DNA from: an uncultured Eubacteriales bacterium
GTDB lineage: Bacteria > Bacillota > Clostridia > Oscillospirales > CAG-382
DNA: 64,000 nt
Assembly (NCBI GenBank): GCA_934444645.1
Contig: CAKSCV010000008.1
Location: 1-64,000, forward strand
Direction of reading: 5' to 3'
Shown here: positions 42,069-51,445 of the stretch, piece by piece
How positions within the stretch are numbered: position 1 is the stretch's first letter
Layout of the letters: each line of letters starts with the position of its first letter
Program-made: the position numbers and the translations under genes
The notes under the pieces: generated by a model
What the model was told of the DNA's origin: nothing
The model's input: the letters and a program-made list of their open reading frames with translations, nothing else
Databases searched by the model: none

Positions 42069-43727
42069 TTAGTCCCGTTTTTGCAGATTTTTCCGATTTT
42101 GCGCTTGTATTTCCACGGTTCTGCCGCCCAAGCTTTCATAAATACGGTGTGAAACAGAAAGCACGGTGCGTCCTTCGGAGGCACGGCGCAGAGCCGCCAA
42201 AACGCGTGCTTCCGTCTCGACATCAAGATTGGCGGTGATTTCATCCAACAGCAGCACGGCCGGGTTTGCCGCAGCAGCACGCGCGATGGATAGAAGCTGC
42301 CACTCGCCCTGCGAAAACAGCCCGTCTGTGCATACGGTGGCATAGCCGTCCGGAAGAGCGCAGACAGAAGCATGGATTCCGGCAAGCTTTGCTGCCTTAT
42401 GCGCCATTTCTTCGGTAATATTCGGGTCAAAAAGCGTAATCTGCTCAAGCACCGTTCCCGGCACACGGGAAAAATTCTGCTCCACACAGCCGATACAGGC
42501 ACGTCGCTCGCGGTCGGTAATGCTTGCAACATCCAAACCGCCGATCGTGATTGTTCCTGCTTCCGGTTCATAAAGGCCGAGCAACAGTCGAAGCACTGTG
42601 CTTTTTCCTGCTCCGGTTCTGCCGACAAGCGTAACCTGCTCGCCTTGCTTGACTGTCATGGAAAAGTCGCAGAGCACCGGCTTTTCGCCATATCCGAAGG
42701 TGACATGAGACAGCACGATATCACCGCGCGCAGGATTTTCTCGTTCCGGCGCAAGGACGCGCTCCGGCCCTTCAAGAAAGGCGTCGATGCGCTTAACGCC
42801 TGCCATGGCCGACTGAATGGTCTGAATTTCCATGCCAAGGCTTTCGATCGGCGCAAAAATGCGGGAAATATAGTTCATGACAGCGACCGACGTGCCGACC
42901 GACATACCGAATAACGTCAATATTTCTGCCTTTCCGGAGGCGGAAAGCAGCATAACGATGCCGACAACGGCGGCATTCAACAAAAGCACCACCGGCGAAT
43001 AGAGCGCGTCATAAAAATTTGTTTTTTCTGCAGCGGAATAGCTTTCGCCAATGCAGCGATCATAGCGGCGTTCCATGTAGCTTTCCAAGCCGAGAATACG
43101 GATGGTGCGCAGATTATGCAGTGTTTCAGGCACCTGTGCAGATGCGGCGGCAACGGCGCGTCGGTTTTCTGTCTGTGCATAAAGCACTTTCTTCTGTACG
43201 TGCCGTGTAAAAACCGCAAAAAGCGGCAGAACCACGACTAACACGACCGCAAGTCCCGTATTTTTTACGGCAATGACCGCCAAAATCGAAAGAATACGGC
43301 AGGCATCCGCCACCATGCTTACGATTCCTGAGGTAAACAGAGCCTCCACCGTGTCCACATCGCCCGAAAAACGTGCAGCCACTTCCCCCGGTTTTTGCGA
43401 GACCAGCGTGCTTGCCGGAAGCAACGTAAGCTTTTGCGACATTTCGGAACGAAGCGCGTGCGTCATTTTCTGCCCGAACAGCACAAGCAGCGTTTCCTGT
43501 GCCGAAGAAAGCACGCCCTCAAGCACCAAGCTTCCGAAATAGAGAAGCATGGCAGCAAGCGCGATCGGCAAGCCGCCGGTCAACCGGTCGATGATCTGTG
43601 CCAACAGTAACGGCGGAACCAAGGACGCTATGACGGAGGCCGCCACGCACAAAAGTGTTCCGAGGGAAAGAAGCCGATGCGTCAACGCCGCCTGTTTTAA
43701 TGCTGCAAATACACCTTTATGCTTCAT
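42069..43727 (-). CDS. Heterodimeric ABC exporter subunit with degenerate signature motif
   Basis: The 552-residue half-transporter has a six-helix membrane domain and an ATPase domain. Walker A is GRTGAGKST, Walker B is LLLDEITANLD with the catalytic Glu present, and the H-loop is SVSHRIY. The signature is degenerate (FSQGEWQLLSIARAAA instead of LSGGQ). Its partner at 43717 has the opposite defect, so together they form one consensus and one degenerate ATP site, as in TM287/288-type exporters. The ATG at 43727 overlaps the end of the partner by 11 bp and has AAGGGG upstream. The substrate is probably a drug or peptide. Confidence 0.92.
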   Translation of the reverse strand: MKHKGVFAALKQAALTHRLLSLGTLLCVAASVIASLVPPLLLAQIIDRLTGGLPIALAAMLLYFGSLVLEGVLSSAQETLLVLFGQKMTHALRSEMSQKLTLLPASTLVSQKPGEVAARFSGDVDTVEALFTSGIVSMVADACRILSILAVIAVKNTGLAVVLVVVLPLFAVFTRHVQKKVLYAQTENRRAVAAASAQVPETLHNLRTIRILGLESYMERRYDRCIGESYSAAEKTNFYDALYSPVVLLLNAAVVGIVMLLSASGKAEILTLFGMSVGTSVAVMNYISRIFAPIESLGMEIQTIQSAMAGVKRIDAFLEGPERVLAPERENPARGDIVLSHVTFGYGEKPVLCDFSMTVKQGEQVTLVGRTGAGKSTVLRLLLGLYEPEAGTITIGGLDVASITDRERRACIGCVEQNFSRVPGTVLEQITLFDPNITEEMAHKAAKLAGIHASVCALPDGYATVCTDGLFSQGEWQLLSIARAAAANPAVLLLDEITANLDVETEARVLAALRRASEGRTVLSVSHRIYESLGGRTVEIQAQNRKNLQKRD

Positions 43728-45453
43728 GTATTTCCCCTTCTGTCCGGCTTTCATAGAGCCGACGGTACGCCGGAACAGACACAAACAGCTCGTCGTGCGT
43801 GCCGACGGTCGTTTTGCCATTCTCCATAAAAATGATTTTTTGCATTTGCGGAAAATGGTACAGTCGGTGCGATATCAAGAAAACGACCTTATCTTGGGAA
43901 TAGTCCCGTAAATTTGCAAAAACCGTATCCTCCGTTTTTCGGTCAAGAGCCGAGAACGGGTCATCCAAAACAAGCACCGGACGCGGATGGGCAAGTGTTC
44001 TTGCCAGTGCCAAACGTTTGGCCTGCCCGCCGGAAAGGCGCGTGCCGCTGCTTCCGATAACGGTTTCGGCACCGTTTTCCATCGCCGCCACCTCATCGCT
44101 TAGTGCGACGGCGTCAAGATACGGCTGAATATCCTGCTCACTGCCGCAAAGCACGTTGTTTTTCACCGTGTCGGCACTAAGCTCCGGGTCATGTCCCAAA
44201 TACCCGACCGTTCCGGCAAGTTCCCTTGAAGAAAGATCTGCCAGCTCTTTTTCGCCGAAACGAACCGAGCCGCCATACGGTGCTTCGCAGAGGAAGACAC
44301 GCCCGAAGGTGGACTTTCCGCATGCCACCGGTCCCGTCACACCGATGATATCGCCGGGATGCGCCGTGAGGGAAAGCTCCGAAAAGAGCGGTTGGTCACC
44401 ATAGGCAAAGGAAAGCTTCGAAAGCGTCAGGTCCGCTTGCGGCGCAATTTTGAGCGGTTCTAACGGCGAAAGACTTGTCATGTGCGGCTTGATACGCTTC
44501 CACGAGACCTCGGCTTTTTGCACCGAATTAAACAGCTTTGCCATCTTGGAGGATTTGACGACTAACTTGGTAAAACACGAAAGAAAGGTGGTAAACGACG
44601 CAATGTCCCATGCGCTCCATCCGACTCCCTGTACATTTTTCACGCCGAACCACAGGATAAACAGCACACCGGCTTCGGAAGCCGCAAGATACAGCGGCGG
44701 AAGTGCCGACTGCCACACGCTGTTGCGCACAGCCGTCTTTTCATAGGCATTTAATGTCTTCTCATAACGTTCTTCTCCGGCTTTTTCGCAGCCGTATATG
44801 CGATAGGTCACGGCGTTTTCCGCGCGGTCGAGCGCACCGGCGTTTAAGGCTGCCGCTGCCTTTTTGTATGCCGCTCCGGCGCGCTGCACCGGCTTTTTCA
44901 TGCGTGCCGCGCAAAAACAGGAAAGCGGCGCAAAAACAAGACTAAGCAACGCCAGCCGCCAGTCGTATACCAAAAGCATGATCGCGTAGCCGACAAATGC
45001 CACGCCGGTATCGAAGACCTCGGTGGTGAATTTGCGCATTCCCTCCACGCAATCGTCTACATCGGCGATGGCCTTCGTCATAATCTCGCCAGCACCCTCT
45101 TTTTCCAGCGAAGCACGGCTTGCACGCACAAGATTGGCATATAAAATGCCCTTCATGCGGCGGTTGATGTTGTTGGCAAAGCGGCGCACATAGAAGCGTT
45201 TGACAAAGCGAGATGCCTGTACGGCAAGCGTGACAGCAAGATAGGCAAGCACGAGCACGAGCATGGTCTGTGCAGTCTTGCTGCCGCCGAGAATGTCAGC
45301 AAGTGTTCCGGCAAGACGTCCCTCAAACCACGGTGCGGCAAGCAAACCGACGTTATAAAGCAATCCCGAAAGCGTCACAAGCACAAGCGGCAGCCATTCG
45401 GCGCGGAAATAAGACAAAATCCGGTCCGGACGAAACGTTTTTTCCGTTTTCAT
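43717..45453 (-). CDS. Heterodimeric ABC exporter subunit with Asp in place of the catalytic Glu
   Basis: The 578-residue half-transporter has six membrane helices. Its ATPase domain has Walker A GPVACGKST, a good signature LSGGQAKRLALARTL, Walker B LVLDDPFSALD (Asp instead of the catalytic Glu) and H-loop LISHRLY. It complements the 42069 gene product. The ATG at 45453 follows an AAAGGAAGTGAG site and lies 7 bp after the MarR stop. The MarR gene is first in the operon and probably represses it. Confidence 0.92.
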   Translation of the reverse strand: MKTEKTFRPDRILSYFRAEWLPLVLVTLSGLLYNVGLLAAPWFEGRLAGTLADILGGSKTAQTMLVLVLAYLAVTLAVQASRFVKRFYVRRFANNINRRMKGILYANLVRASRASLEKEGAGEIMTKAIADVDDCVEGMRKFTTEVFDTGVAFVGYAIMLLVYDWRLALLSLVFAPLSCFCAARMKKPVQRAGAAYKKAAAALNAGALDRAENAVTYRIYGCEKAGEERYEKTLNAYEKTAVRNSVWQSALPPLYLAASEAGVLFILWFGVKNVQGVGWSAWDIASFTTFLSCFTKLVVKSSKMAKLFNSVQKAEVSWKRIKPHMTSLSPLEPLKIAPQADLTLSKLSFAYGDQPLFSELSLTAHPGDIIGVTGPVACGKSTFGRVFLCEAPYGGSVRFGEKELADLSSRELAGTVGYLGHDPELSADTVKNNVLCGSEQDIQPYLDAVALSDEVAAMENGAETVIGSSGTRLSGGQAKRLALARTLAHPRPVLVLDDPFSALDRKTEDTVFANLRDYSQDKVVFLISHRLYHFPQMQKIIFMENGKTTVGTHDELFVSVPAYRRLYESRTEGEIHEA

Positions 45454-45460
45454 GCGTATC

Positions 45461-45919
45461 TCACTTCCTTTGACCGCCGCAAAAATGCGGAAAACCCTGG
45501 CGGCTTTCGGTTTTGGAGGCGGCATACAGCTTGTCCAATAAGCTTGCAAAGGTTTTCGCCTGCTCATCGGTCAGAACGGAGGTCAGATATTCGTAAAAAG
45601 CGGTTTCGATCTCAGCTTTGGAGGCTTTCATAGCCTCGGCTTTTTCGGTTGGATACAACAGCTTGCTGCGCCCGTCGTCCGGGTCGTCCTTGCGCACAAG
45701 AAAGCCTTTGGCTTCGAGATTTTTGGTTCGGCGCGCAATGGCCGCTTTGTCGGCATTCAGGATTTCCGCAAGCTTTGCCTGCGTGCAGCCGGCATTGTGG
45801 CGCAAGGCATGGATCAAATCGATCTCCGCCGTGCCGACGCCTTGCTCGCGTAAAGAGACCAACACCAGTTTTTCGGCTTCTCGGGCGATTTTTGTGATCT
45901 TTCGTTCGGTTATATCCAT
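45461..45919 (-). CDS. MarR family transcriptional regulator
   Basis: The 152-residue protein has the winged-helix MarR core: IDLIHALRHNAGCTQAKLAEILNADKAAIARRTKNLEAKGFLVRKDDPDDGRSKLLYPT falls in the DNA-binding helices and wing. It is the first gene of an operon with the two exporter subunits and has GGAGGG before its ATG. A palindrome overlaps its promoter, which suggests autoregulation released by a small-molecule substrate of the exporter. Confidence 0.92.
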   Translation of the reverse strand: MDITERKITKIAREAEKLVLVSLREQGVGTAEIDLIHALRHNAGCTQAKLAEILNADKAAIARRTKNLEAKGFLVRKDDPDDGRSKLLYPTEKAEAMKASKAEIETAFYEYLTSVLTDEQAKTFASLLDKLYAASKTESRQGFPHFCGGQRK

Positions 45920-45943
45920 GTGTATCCCTCCGCAGCCTTTTTT

Positions 45944-45973
45944 GGTTGTATGTACATCGTTGTATATACAACC
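45944..45973. promoter_or_regulatory. Probable MarR operator palindrome
   Basis: GGTTGTAT (45944-45951) and ATACAACC (45966-45973) form an 8-bp inverted repeat with a 14-bp spacer, and TTGTAT also repeats inside. It lies directly downstream of the -10 element and upstream of the marR start. Confidence 0.65.
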
Positions 45974-46001
45974 ATTATAGTCTGAATTTTCTATTTGTCA
46001 A
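45974..46001 (-). promoter_or_regulatory. Promoter of the marR-ABC exporter operon
   Basis: On the minus strand TTGACA (46001-45996), a 16-bp spacer and TATAAT (45979-45974) lie 55 bp before the marR ATG, abutting the operator. Confidence 0.78.
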
Positions 46002-46012
46002 GTAGCTGCATG

Positions 46013-46044
46013 AAAAAACAGCGGCTTGCTTTCGCAAACCGCTG
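46013..46044 (-). terminator. Terminator of the sugar ABC ATPase gene
   Basis: A stem AGCGG.TTGC / GCAA.CCGCT with loop TTTC (46020-46043) is followed on the minus strand by a run of six T. It lies 15 bp past the stop at 46060. Confidence 0.78.
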
Positions 46045-46059
46045 CCTGTTGATTGTTTC

Positions 46060-47175
46060 TTAGTGAGCGATGCACTTTTCGGTTTCGATATCGAAGAAGT
46101 GTGCGTGCGTGATATCGAAAGCAACCTTAACGGTGTCGCCGCTCTTAGCCTTGGAGCGGGACGAAACACGTGCGATAAGGTTGGTATCTTCGTCCATGGA
46201 GAGGTACAGATAGATTTCTGCGCCCATAAGCTCGGTGACATCGACCCTTGCGTCTGCCGTCCAATCGGTCAGCGTGGAGAGGTACATCGGTTCGTCATGG
46301 ATAGCTTCCGGACGGATACCCATGTTCACTTCTTTGCCGACATATTCGGCAAGAGCCGGATTTTCCGCTTTTTCGGTCGGGAGCTTGAACTTGCAGCCGG
46401 CAAACGAAACATACATATCTGCGCCCTCCTTGGAAAGCGTAGCCTTGATGAAGTTCATCTGCGGTGTGCCGATAAAGCCGGCAACGAATACGTTGCAAGG
46501 CAGATCGTACAGGTTCTGCGGCGTATCGACCTGTTGAATCAGGCCGTCCTTCATAACCACGATACGGGAAGCCATAGTCATAGCTTCGGTCTGGTCATGC
46601 GTTACGTAGATAAAGGTGGTGCCGAGTCTCTTATGGAGCAGGGTAAGCTCGGTTCTCATGGATGCACGAAGCTTCGCATCGAGGTTGGAAAGCGGTTCGT
46701 CCAAAAGGAAAACCTTCGGTTCGCGCACGATGGCACGACCCAAAGCAACACGCTGTCTCTGACCGCCGGACAAAGCCTTCGGACGTCTGTCGAGAAGGTG
46801 CGAGATATCGAGGATACGGCCGGCTTCTTCCACGCGGCGCTTGATCTCATCCTTCGGCGTTTTGCGGAGCTTCAAACCGAATGCCATGTTTTCAAACACG
46901 GTCATGTGCGGATACAGAGCGTAGTTCTGGAACACCATCGCGATATCTCTGTCCTTCGGTGCAACATCGTTGACGATGCGGTCGCCGATATACAGCTCGC
47001 CTTCGGTAATTTCTTCAAGACCCGCGATCATACGGAGTGTGGTGGATTTACCGCATCCGGAAGGACCGACGAGAATGATAAATTCTTTGTCTTTGATTTC
47101 AAGGCAGAAATCGTTAACGGCCGTTACGCCGCCCGGATAACGCTTGAAAATGTGTTTTAAGCTTACACTTGCCAT
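46060..47175 (-). CDS. Sugar ABC transporter ATP-binding protein (MsmX/UgpC type)
   Basis: The 371-residue ATPase has Walker A GPSGCGKST, the Q-loop in MVFQNYALYPHMTV, signature ALSGGQRQRVALGRAI, Walker B VFLLDEPLSNLD and H-loop VTHDQTEAMTM. An OB-type regulatory domain (TOBE) follows, with MGIRPEAIHDEP. This is the CUT1 ATPase family that often serves several carbohydrate importers. No permease or binding protein genes are adjacent, as is usual for the shared MsmX-like ATPase. GGGAGGA precedes the ATG. Confidence 0.95.
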   Translation of the reverse strand: MASVSLKHIFKRYPGGVTAVNDFCLEIKDKEFIILVGPSGCGKSTTLRMIAGLEEITEGELYIGDRIVNDVAPKDRDIAMVFQNYALYPHMTVFENMAFGLKLRKTPKDEIKRRVEEAGRILDISHLLDRRPKALSGGQRQRVALGRAIVREPKVFLLDEPLSNLDAKLRASMRTELTLLHKRLGTTFIYVTHDQTEAMTMASRIVVMKDGLIQQVDTPQNLYDLPCNVFVAGFIGTPQMNFIKATLSKEGADMYVSFAGCKFKLPTEKAENPALAEYVGKEVNMGIRPEAIHDEPMYLSTLTDWTADARVDVTELMGAEIYLYLSMDEDTNLIARVSSRSKAKSGDTVKVAFDITHAHFFDIETEKCIAH

Positions 47176-47409
47176 TTTGTTATTCCTCCCAAAGAATAAA
47201 ACATACGTTTTCTATCATCAAAGATACAGTCTTATCTTATCAGCATATATAATAACAAATTTTTCCGAAAAAGAAAAGTGTTTTTGTACCCAAATTTTTC
47301 AGCGCATATTTGTGCATGTTTTACAAAAAACGATGAATCAAAGCGTATATCAAAGAATTCGGGAGTTTTTCAAACAGTCAAAAACAGAATTTGTTACTTT
47401 TCAACAAAT

Positions 47410-48321
47410 TTACAGGAAATACTTGTGCAAATCCTTGATATCTGCCGAATCTTCCTCAAACAGCTCCCAGTTTTCGATGTGTTCGCATGCTTCGCCGGGC
47501 TTTAAGGTATAGAGCGGCGACAGGGTTTCCACCTCCAAGAAGCTGGCGCAGGAATACATTTCTACCGAACAGCCGTTATCGGGATAGGAAGCGCCCGGAA
47601 GGTAGGAAGTCGTAATGCGGAACGCGGTGCCGTGATTGAGGCAAACGGCAACGCCGGCGGTGTTGTTGGAGCCGATTTTGAACGGAAGCTCCGCATGAAC
47701 ATCTTGGGCAAGTCCCACATAGGTATCATCCATATAGAAGCGTTTGTCGGTCATGACATTATACGGCCAAAGCATAAGCGTGCGGTTGGCAAGAAGGCCG
47801 GTATCCTCGGTCGCCTGCTTCACAAACGCCCTGCCGCCCTTATCGGTCACGTTGAGGCCCCAAATGGCGCCGGTCTGCGTGCGGTCGGACATGTTGGTGA
47901 GCACATGCTTGACGCTTGCCTTGGCTTCGGTTTCATCCACCGTGATGATGAGCGTTTCCTGCCAGCCGGTGAAGATCTGCTTGGGCGCATAAAAGGTAAA
48001 CACATTATGCTCCACGGTATATGCAACCGGCGCGTTATCGGGATAATAGGTTTCAGGATGCTTTTCGGGGCTGACCCAAAAGCGATGACCCCCATAGATG
48101 TTCCAGCGTGCGCCTTTGCCGAACATGTCCTGCAGATTCGGCTCGTCGTGATAGATGGCAAGCGCGTCGTCGTTGAACATCATGTTTTGCTTGCCGACAA
48201 GGTTCAGCTTGATGATACGCGGGCCGCGGTCAACCGTAACATACAGTTCCATCGCGCCGTTTTCGATACAGACGCATTTGCCAAAGGTAGAGAATTCTTT
48301 TACTTCGTACGATAATGCCAT
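47410..48321 (-). CDS. Mutarotase-like beta-sandwich protein, function unknown
   Basis: The 303-residue protein is composed of beta strands with an early DRGPRIIKLNLVGKQNMMFND segment and RWNIYGGHRFWVSPEKHPETYYPDN. That pattern resembles galactose-mutarotase-like or DUF4380-type folds. Conserved His and Asp residues in the RWNIYGGHRFW area could form a binding site. It might recognise or epimerise a sugar. The ATG at 48321 has GAGGG upstream. A TTG two codons earlier is not used. The neighbours are a sugar ABC ATPase and metK, which give no clear pathway. Confidence 0.6.
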   Translation of the reverse strand: MALSYEVKEFSTFGKCVCIENGAMELYVTVDRGPRIIKLNLVGKQNMMFNDDALAIYHDEPNLQDMFGKGARWNIYGGHRFWVSPEKHPETYYPDNAPVAYTVEHNVFTFYAPKQIFTGWQETLIITVDETEAKASVKHVLTNMSDRTQTGAIWGLNVTDKGGRAFVKQATEDTGLLANRTLMLWPYNVMTDKRFYMDDTYVGLAQDVHAELPFKIGSNNTAGVAVCLNHGTAFRITTSYLPGASYPDNGCSVEMYSCASFLEVETLSPLYTLKPGEACEHIENWELFEEDSADIKDLHKYFL

Positions 48322-48407
48322 AAACAATCCCTCATTTATTTAATATTGAATCAGACGCATCCGCCCGGCATTTTGTTCCGTGGCAGACGCATTCTTTTTG
48401 CAAAATT

Positions 48408-49595
<1,188 letters not shown>

Positions 49596-49654
49596 TGTGT
49601 TTTCCTTTCTGTTATACGTCTGTCCGTTTTTTCGGACGTTTTTTCGCAGAGAAA

Positions 49655-49682
49655 CAAAAAACCATGCCACAAAACGGCATGG
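49655..49682 (-). terminator. SAM-I riboswitch terminator before metK
   Basis: The minus-strand stem CCATGCC (49682-49676) / GGCATGG (49668-49662) is followed by a run of T. It forms the expression platform of the riboswitch. Confidence 0.85.
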
Positions 49683-49691
49683 GAAAAAGAG

Positions 49692-49803
49692 TCTCTCATC
49701 TTTCACGGCTCTTTTGCAAAAGCCGTGCAGGAAGTAGCACCTTGTCATGTCGACAGGTTGCCGGGCATCTTCGGTCCTGTTCCCTCTGCCTCTCTTGATA
49801 AGT
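49692..49803 (-). promoter_or_regulatory. SAM-I riboswitch (S box)
   Basis: The minus-strand leader of metK has the S-box core in order: CTTATCAAGAGAGGCAGAGG (from 49803), GGACCGAAGATGCCCGGCAACC, GGTGCTACTTCCTGC, a variable hairpin, then GATGAGAG near 49700-49693. SAM binding would favour the terminator at 49655-49682, so metK is repressed when SAM is abundant. Confidence 0.95.
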
Positions 49804-49815
49804 TAGATTGCATTC

Positions 49816-49844
49816 AGTATACAACAAGTTTGCCGCTTTGTCAA
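49816..49844 (-). promoter_or_regulatory. Promoter of metK
   Basis: On the minus strand TTGACA (49844-49839), a 17-bp spacer and TATACT (49821-49816) lie just upstream of the S-box leader. Confidence 0.78.
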
Positions 49845-50010
49845 GGGGCGTATCGGCGAAATAAGCGGTATTTGCAAGAAATTTATAGAAAATTCAAATA
49901 TGCTTTTTTCGCATTTCACCGCCGTGCGGCACAAACGGCAAAGCAGGACTTGCGTTCTGCTCCAAAAAGCAAAAATCGTGTCGAAACGCGCGGAAAAACC
50001 GTCAATCTAC

Positions 50011-50039
50011 TTGACAGATTTCGCACGGTATGATAACAT
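50011..50039 (+). promoter_or_regulatory. Possible promoter of the CapA-led envelope operon
   Basis: TTGACA (50011-50016), a 17-bp spacer and TAACAT (50034-50039) precede the 50.2 kb operon. The -10 is imperfect. The transcript would then run through the inverted-repeat element at 50044-50188. Confidence 0.4.
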
Positions 50040-50043
50040 TATA

Positions 50044-50188
50044 TAAATTGAAAATATAAAATGTGAAATTGGAAGGTTAAAAACAAAAGCTGTGCGGACA
50101 GAAGCCAAATAGATTGAAAATCGGGAATGAGCGGGCTGTCTTACCGCTTTCAACAATTTAATTTTACATTTTATCTTTTCAATTTTAC
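50044..50188. repeat. 145-bp element with AT-rich terminal inverted repeats
   Basis: TAAATTGAAAATATAAAATG (50044-50063) matches the reverse complement of the 50160-50188 end (TAAAATTGAAAAGATAAAATG). The interior contains GCTGTGCGGACAG (50089-50101), close to the GCTGTG and GCGGACAG segments in the right end of the 39.1-39.6 kb cassette. It looks like a small non-coding relative of that cassette, ending 18 bp before the CapA start codon. Confidence 0.55.
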
Positions 50189-50206
50189 ATTCAAAAGGCG
50201 GTTCAT

Positions 50207-51445
50207 ATGAAATTCAATCATAAGCGTTCTTTTTCGCTGCTTTTCACGGCTTTCGCCTGTCTTGCCGTTTTAAGCGGATGCGGCAAAGCGCGTCCCTACA
50301 CCGGCATCTTTCTTTCCGACATACAGCCGCAGGCCGCTCAGACAGCCGTCATGCCGGATTTTTCTTCGTACATAAAGGAAGTGAGCTTTCTCGGCTGCGG
50401 CGACAACATCATCTACAAGGGCAATGTCAAAGAAGCTGCGGCGAACGCCGAAGCCGGCGGCAGAGCCTACAATTTCAAGCCGACCTATGCGCTCGTTGCC
50501 GACCGCATTGAAAGTGCCGACATTGCTTTCATCAATCAAGAGACCGTCATGGCCGGCGACGGCTATGAGCTCAGCTACTACCCTATGTTCAATTCACCGC
50601 AGGAGGTCGGCTACGACCTGCAAGAGCTCGGCTTTGACGTGGTCGGCATTGCCAACAACCATATGCTTGACAAAGGCGCCAAGGGGCTCGAAAAAACCAT
50701 CGCTTTCTGGAAAAACATGGAGGGCGTGCTTCTCATTGGCGGTTATGACAGCAGAGAGGATTACGACACCGTGCGCGTGCTCGAGAAAAACGGCATCAAA
50801 ATCGCGTTTCTTGCCTATACCTACGGCACCAACGGACTGACCAAGGCCGCGTCCTCCTCCGTCGTGATTCCGTATATCAACGAGAACGACATCACCCGTC
50901 AGGTCGCTGCTGCCAAAAACGCTGCCGACGCCGTCATTGTTTCGGTACACTGGGGCGATGAAGGTTCGTTCAAGCCGAACGACGCACAAAAGCGCACCGC
51001 ACAGCTGTTTGCCGATTGCGGCGTGACGGCAGTCATCGGACATCATCCGCACGTCATTCAGCCGGTCGAATGGATTACCGGCAAGAACGGCAACAAAATG
51101 CTCTGTGTCTACTCGCTCGGCAATTTTGCGGCAGAGCAGGCATATGACTACAACATGGTCGGCGGCATGATCTCGTTTGACATCGTGCAGATCGCAAACA
51201 CCGAGCCTCAACTGGAAAACGTTGTGTTCACGCCGACGGTCTTCCACTTCACCGCCTCCTTTACATCCAACCGCATCTATCCGATGGACGCATATACACC
51301 GGCACTTGCCGCCGCACATGGCGTTCGTGCCGCCTACAGGCACGCGTTCGACTATGACCGTCTTGTCAAATATGCCAAAGACACCATCTCCGACGAATTT
51401 TTGCCGGAAACCATGAAAGAGGGACAAAACCATGCTGCAGCATAA
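50207..51445 (+). CDS. CapA family lipoprotein
   Basis: The 412-residue protein has a lipoprotein signal peptide with a lipobox (VLSGC, Cys near 25). The CapA/PGA_cap domain follows, with LGCGDNIIYKG, FINQETVM, GIANNHMLD, VSVHWGDE and IGHHPHVIQP. It is thus anchored on the outer face of the membrane. The C-terminus has about 40 extra residues. It starts an operon with a deacetylase, glycosyltransferase and glycosidase, which suggests a role in a surface polymer. It overlaps the next gene by 14 bp. Confidence 0.9.
   Translation: MKFNHKRSFSLLFTAFACLAVLSGCGKARPYTGIFLSDIQPQAAQTAVMPDFSSYIKEVSFLGCGDNIIYKGNVKEAAANAEAGGRAYNFKPTYALVADRIESADIAFINQETVMAGDGYELSYYPMFNSPQEVGYDLQELGFDVVGIANNHMLDKGAKGLEKTIAFWKNMEGVLLIGGYDSREDYDTVRVLEKNGIKIAFLAYTYGTNGLTKAASSSVVIPYINENDITRQVAAAKNAADAVIVSVHWGDEGSFKPNDAQKRTAQLFADCGVTAVIGHHPHVIQPVEWITGKNGNKMLCVYSLGNFAAEQAYDYNMVGGMISFDIVQIANTEPQLENVVFTPTVFHFTASFTSNRIYPMDAYTPALAAAHGVRAAYRHAFDYDRLVKYAKDTISDEFLPETMKEGQNHAAA

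Noticed and set aside
47176..47409. AT-rich gap upstream of the sugar ABC ATPase
   Set aside because: I found no convincing paired promoter hexamers, hairpin or small gene, so it is reported as containing nothing I can support.
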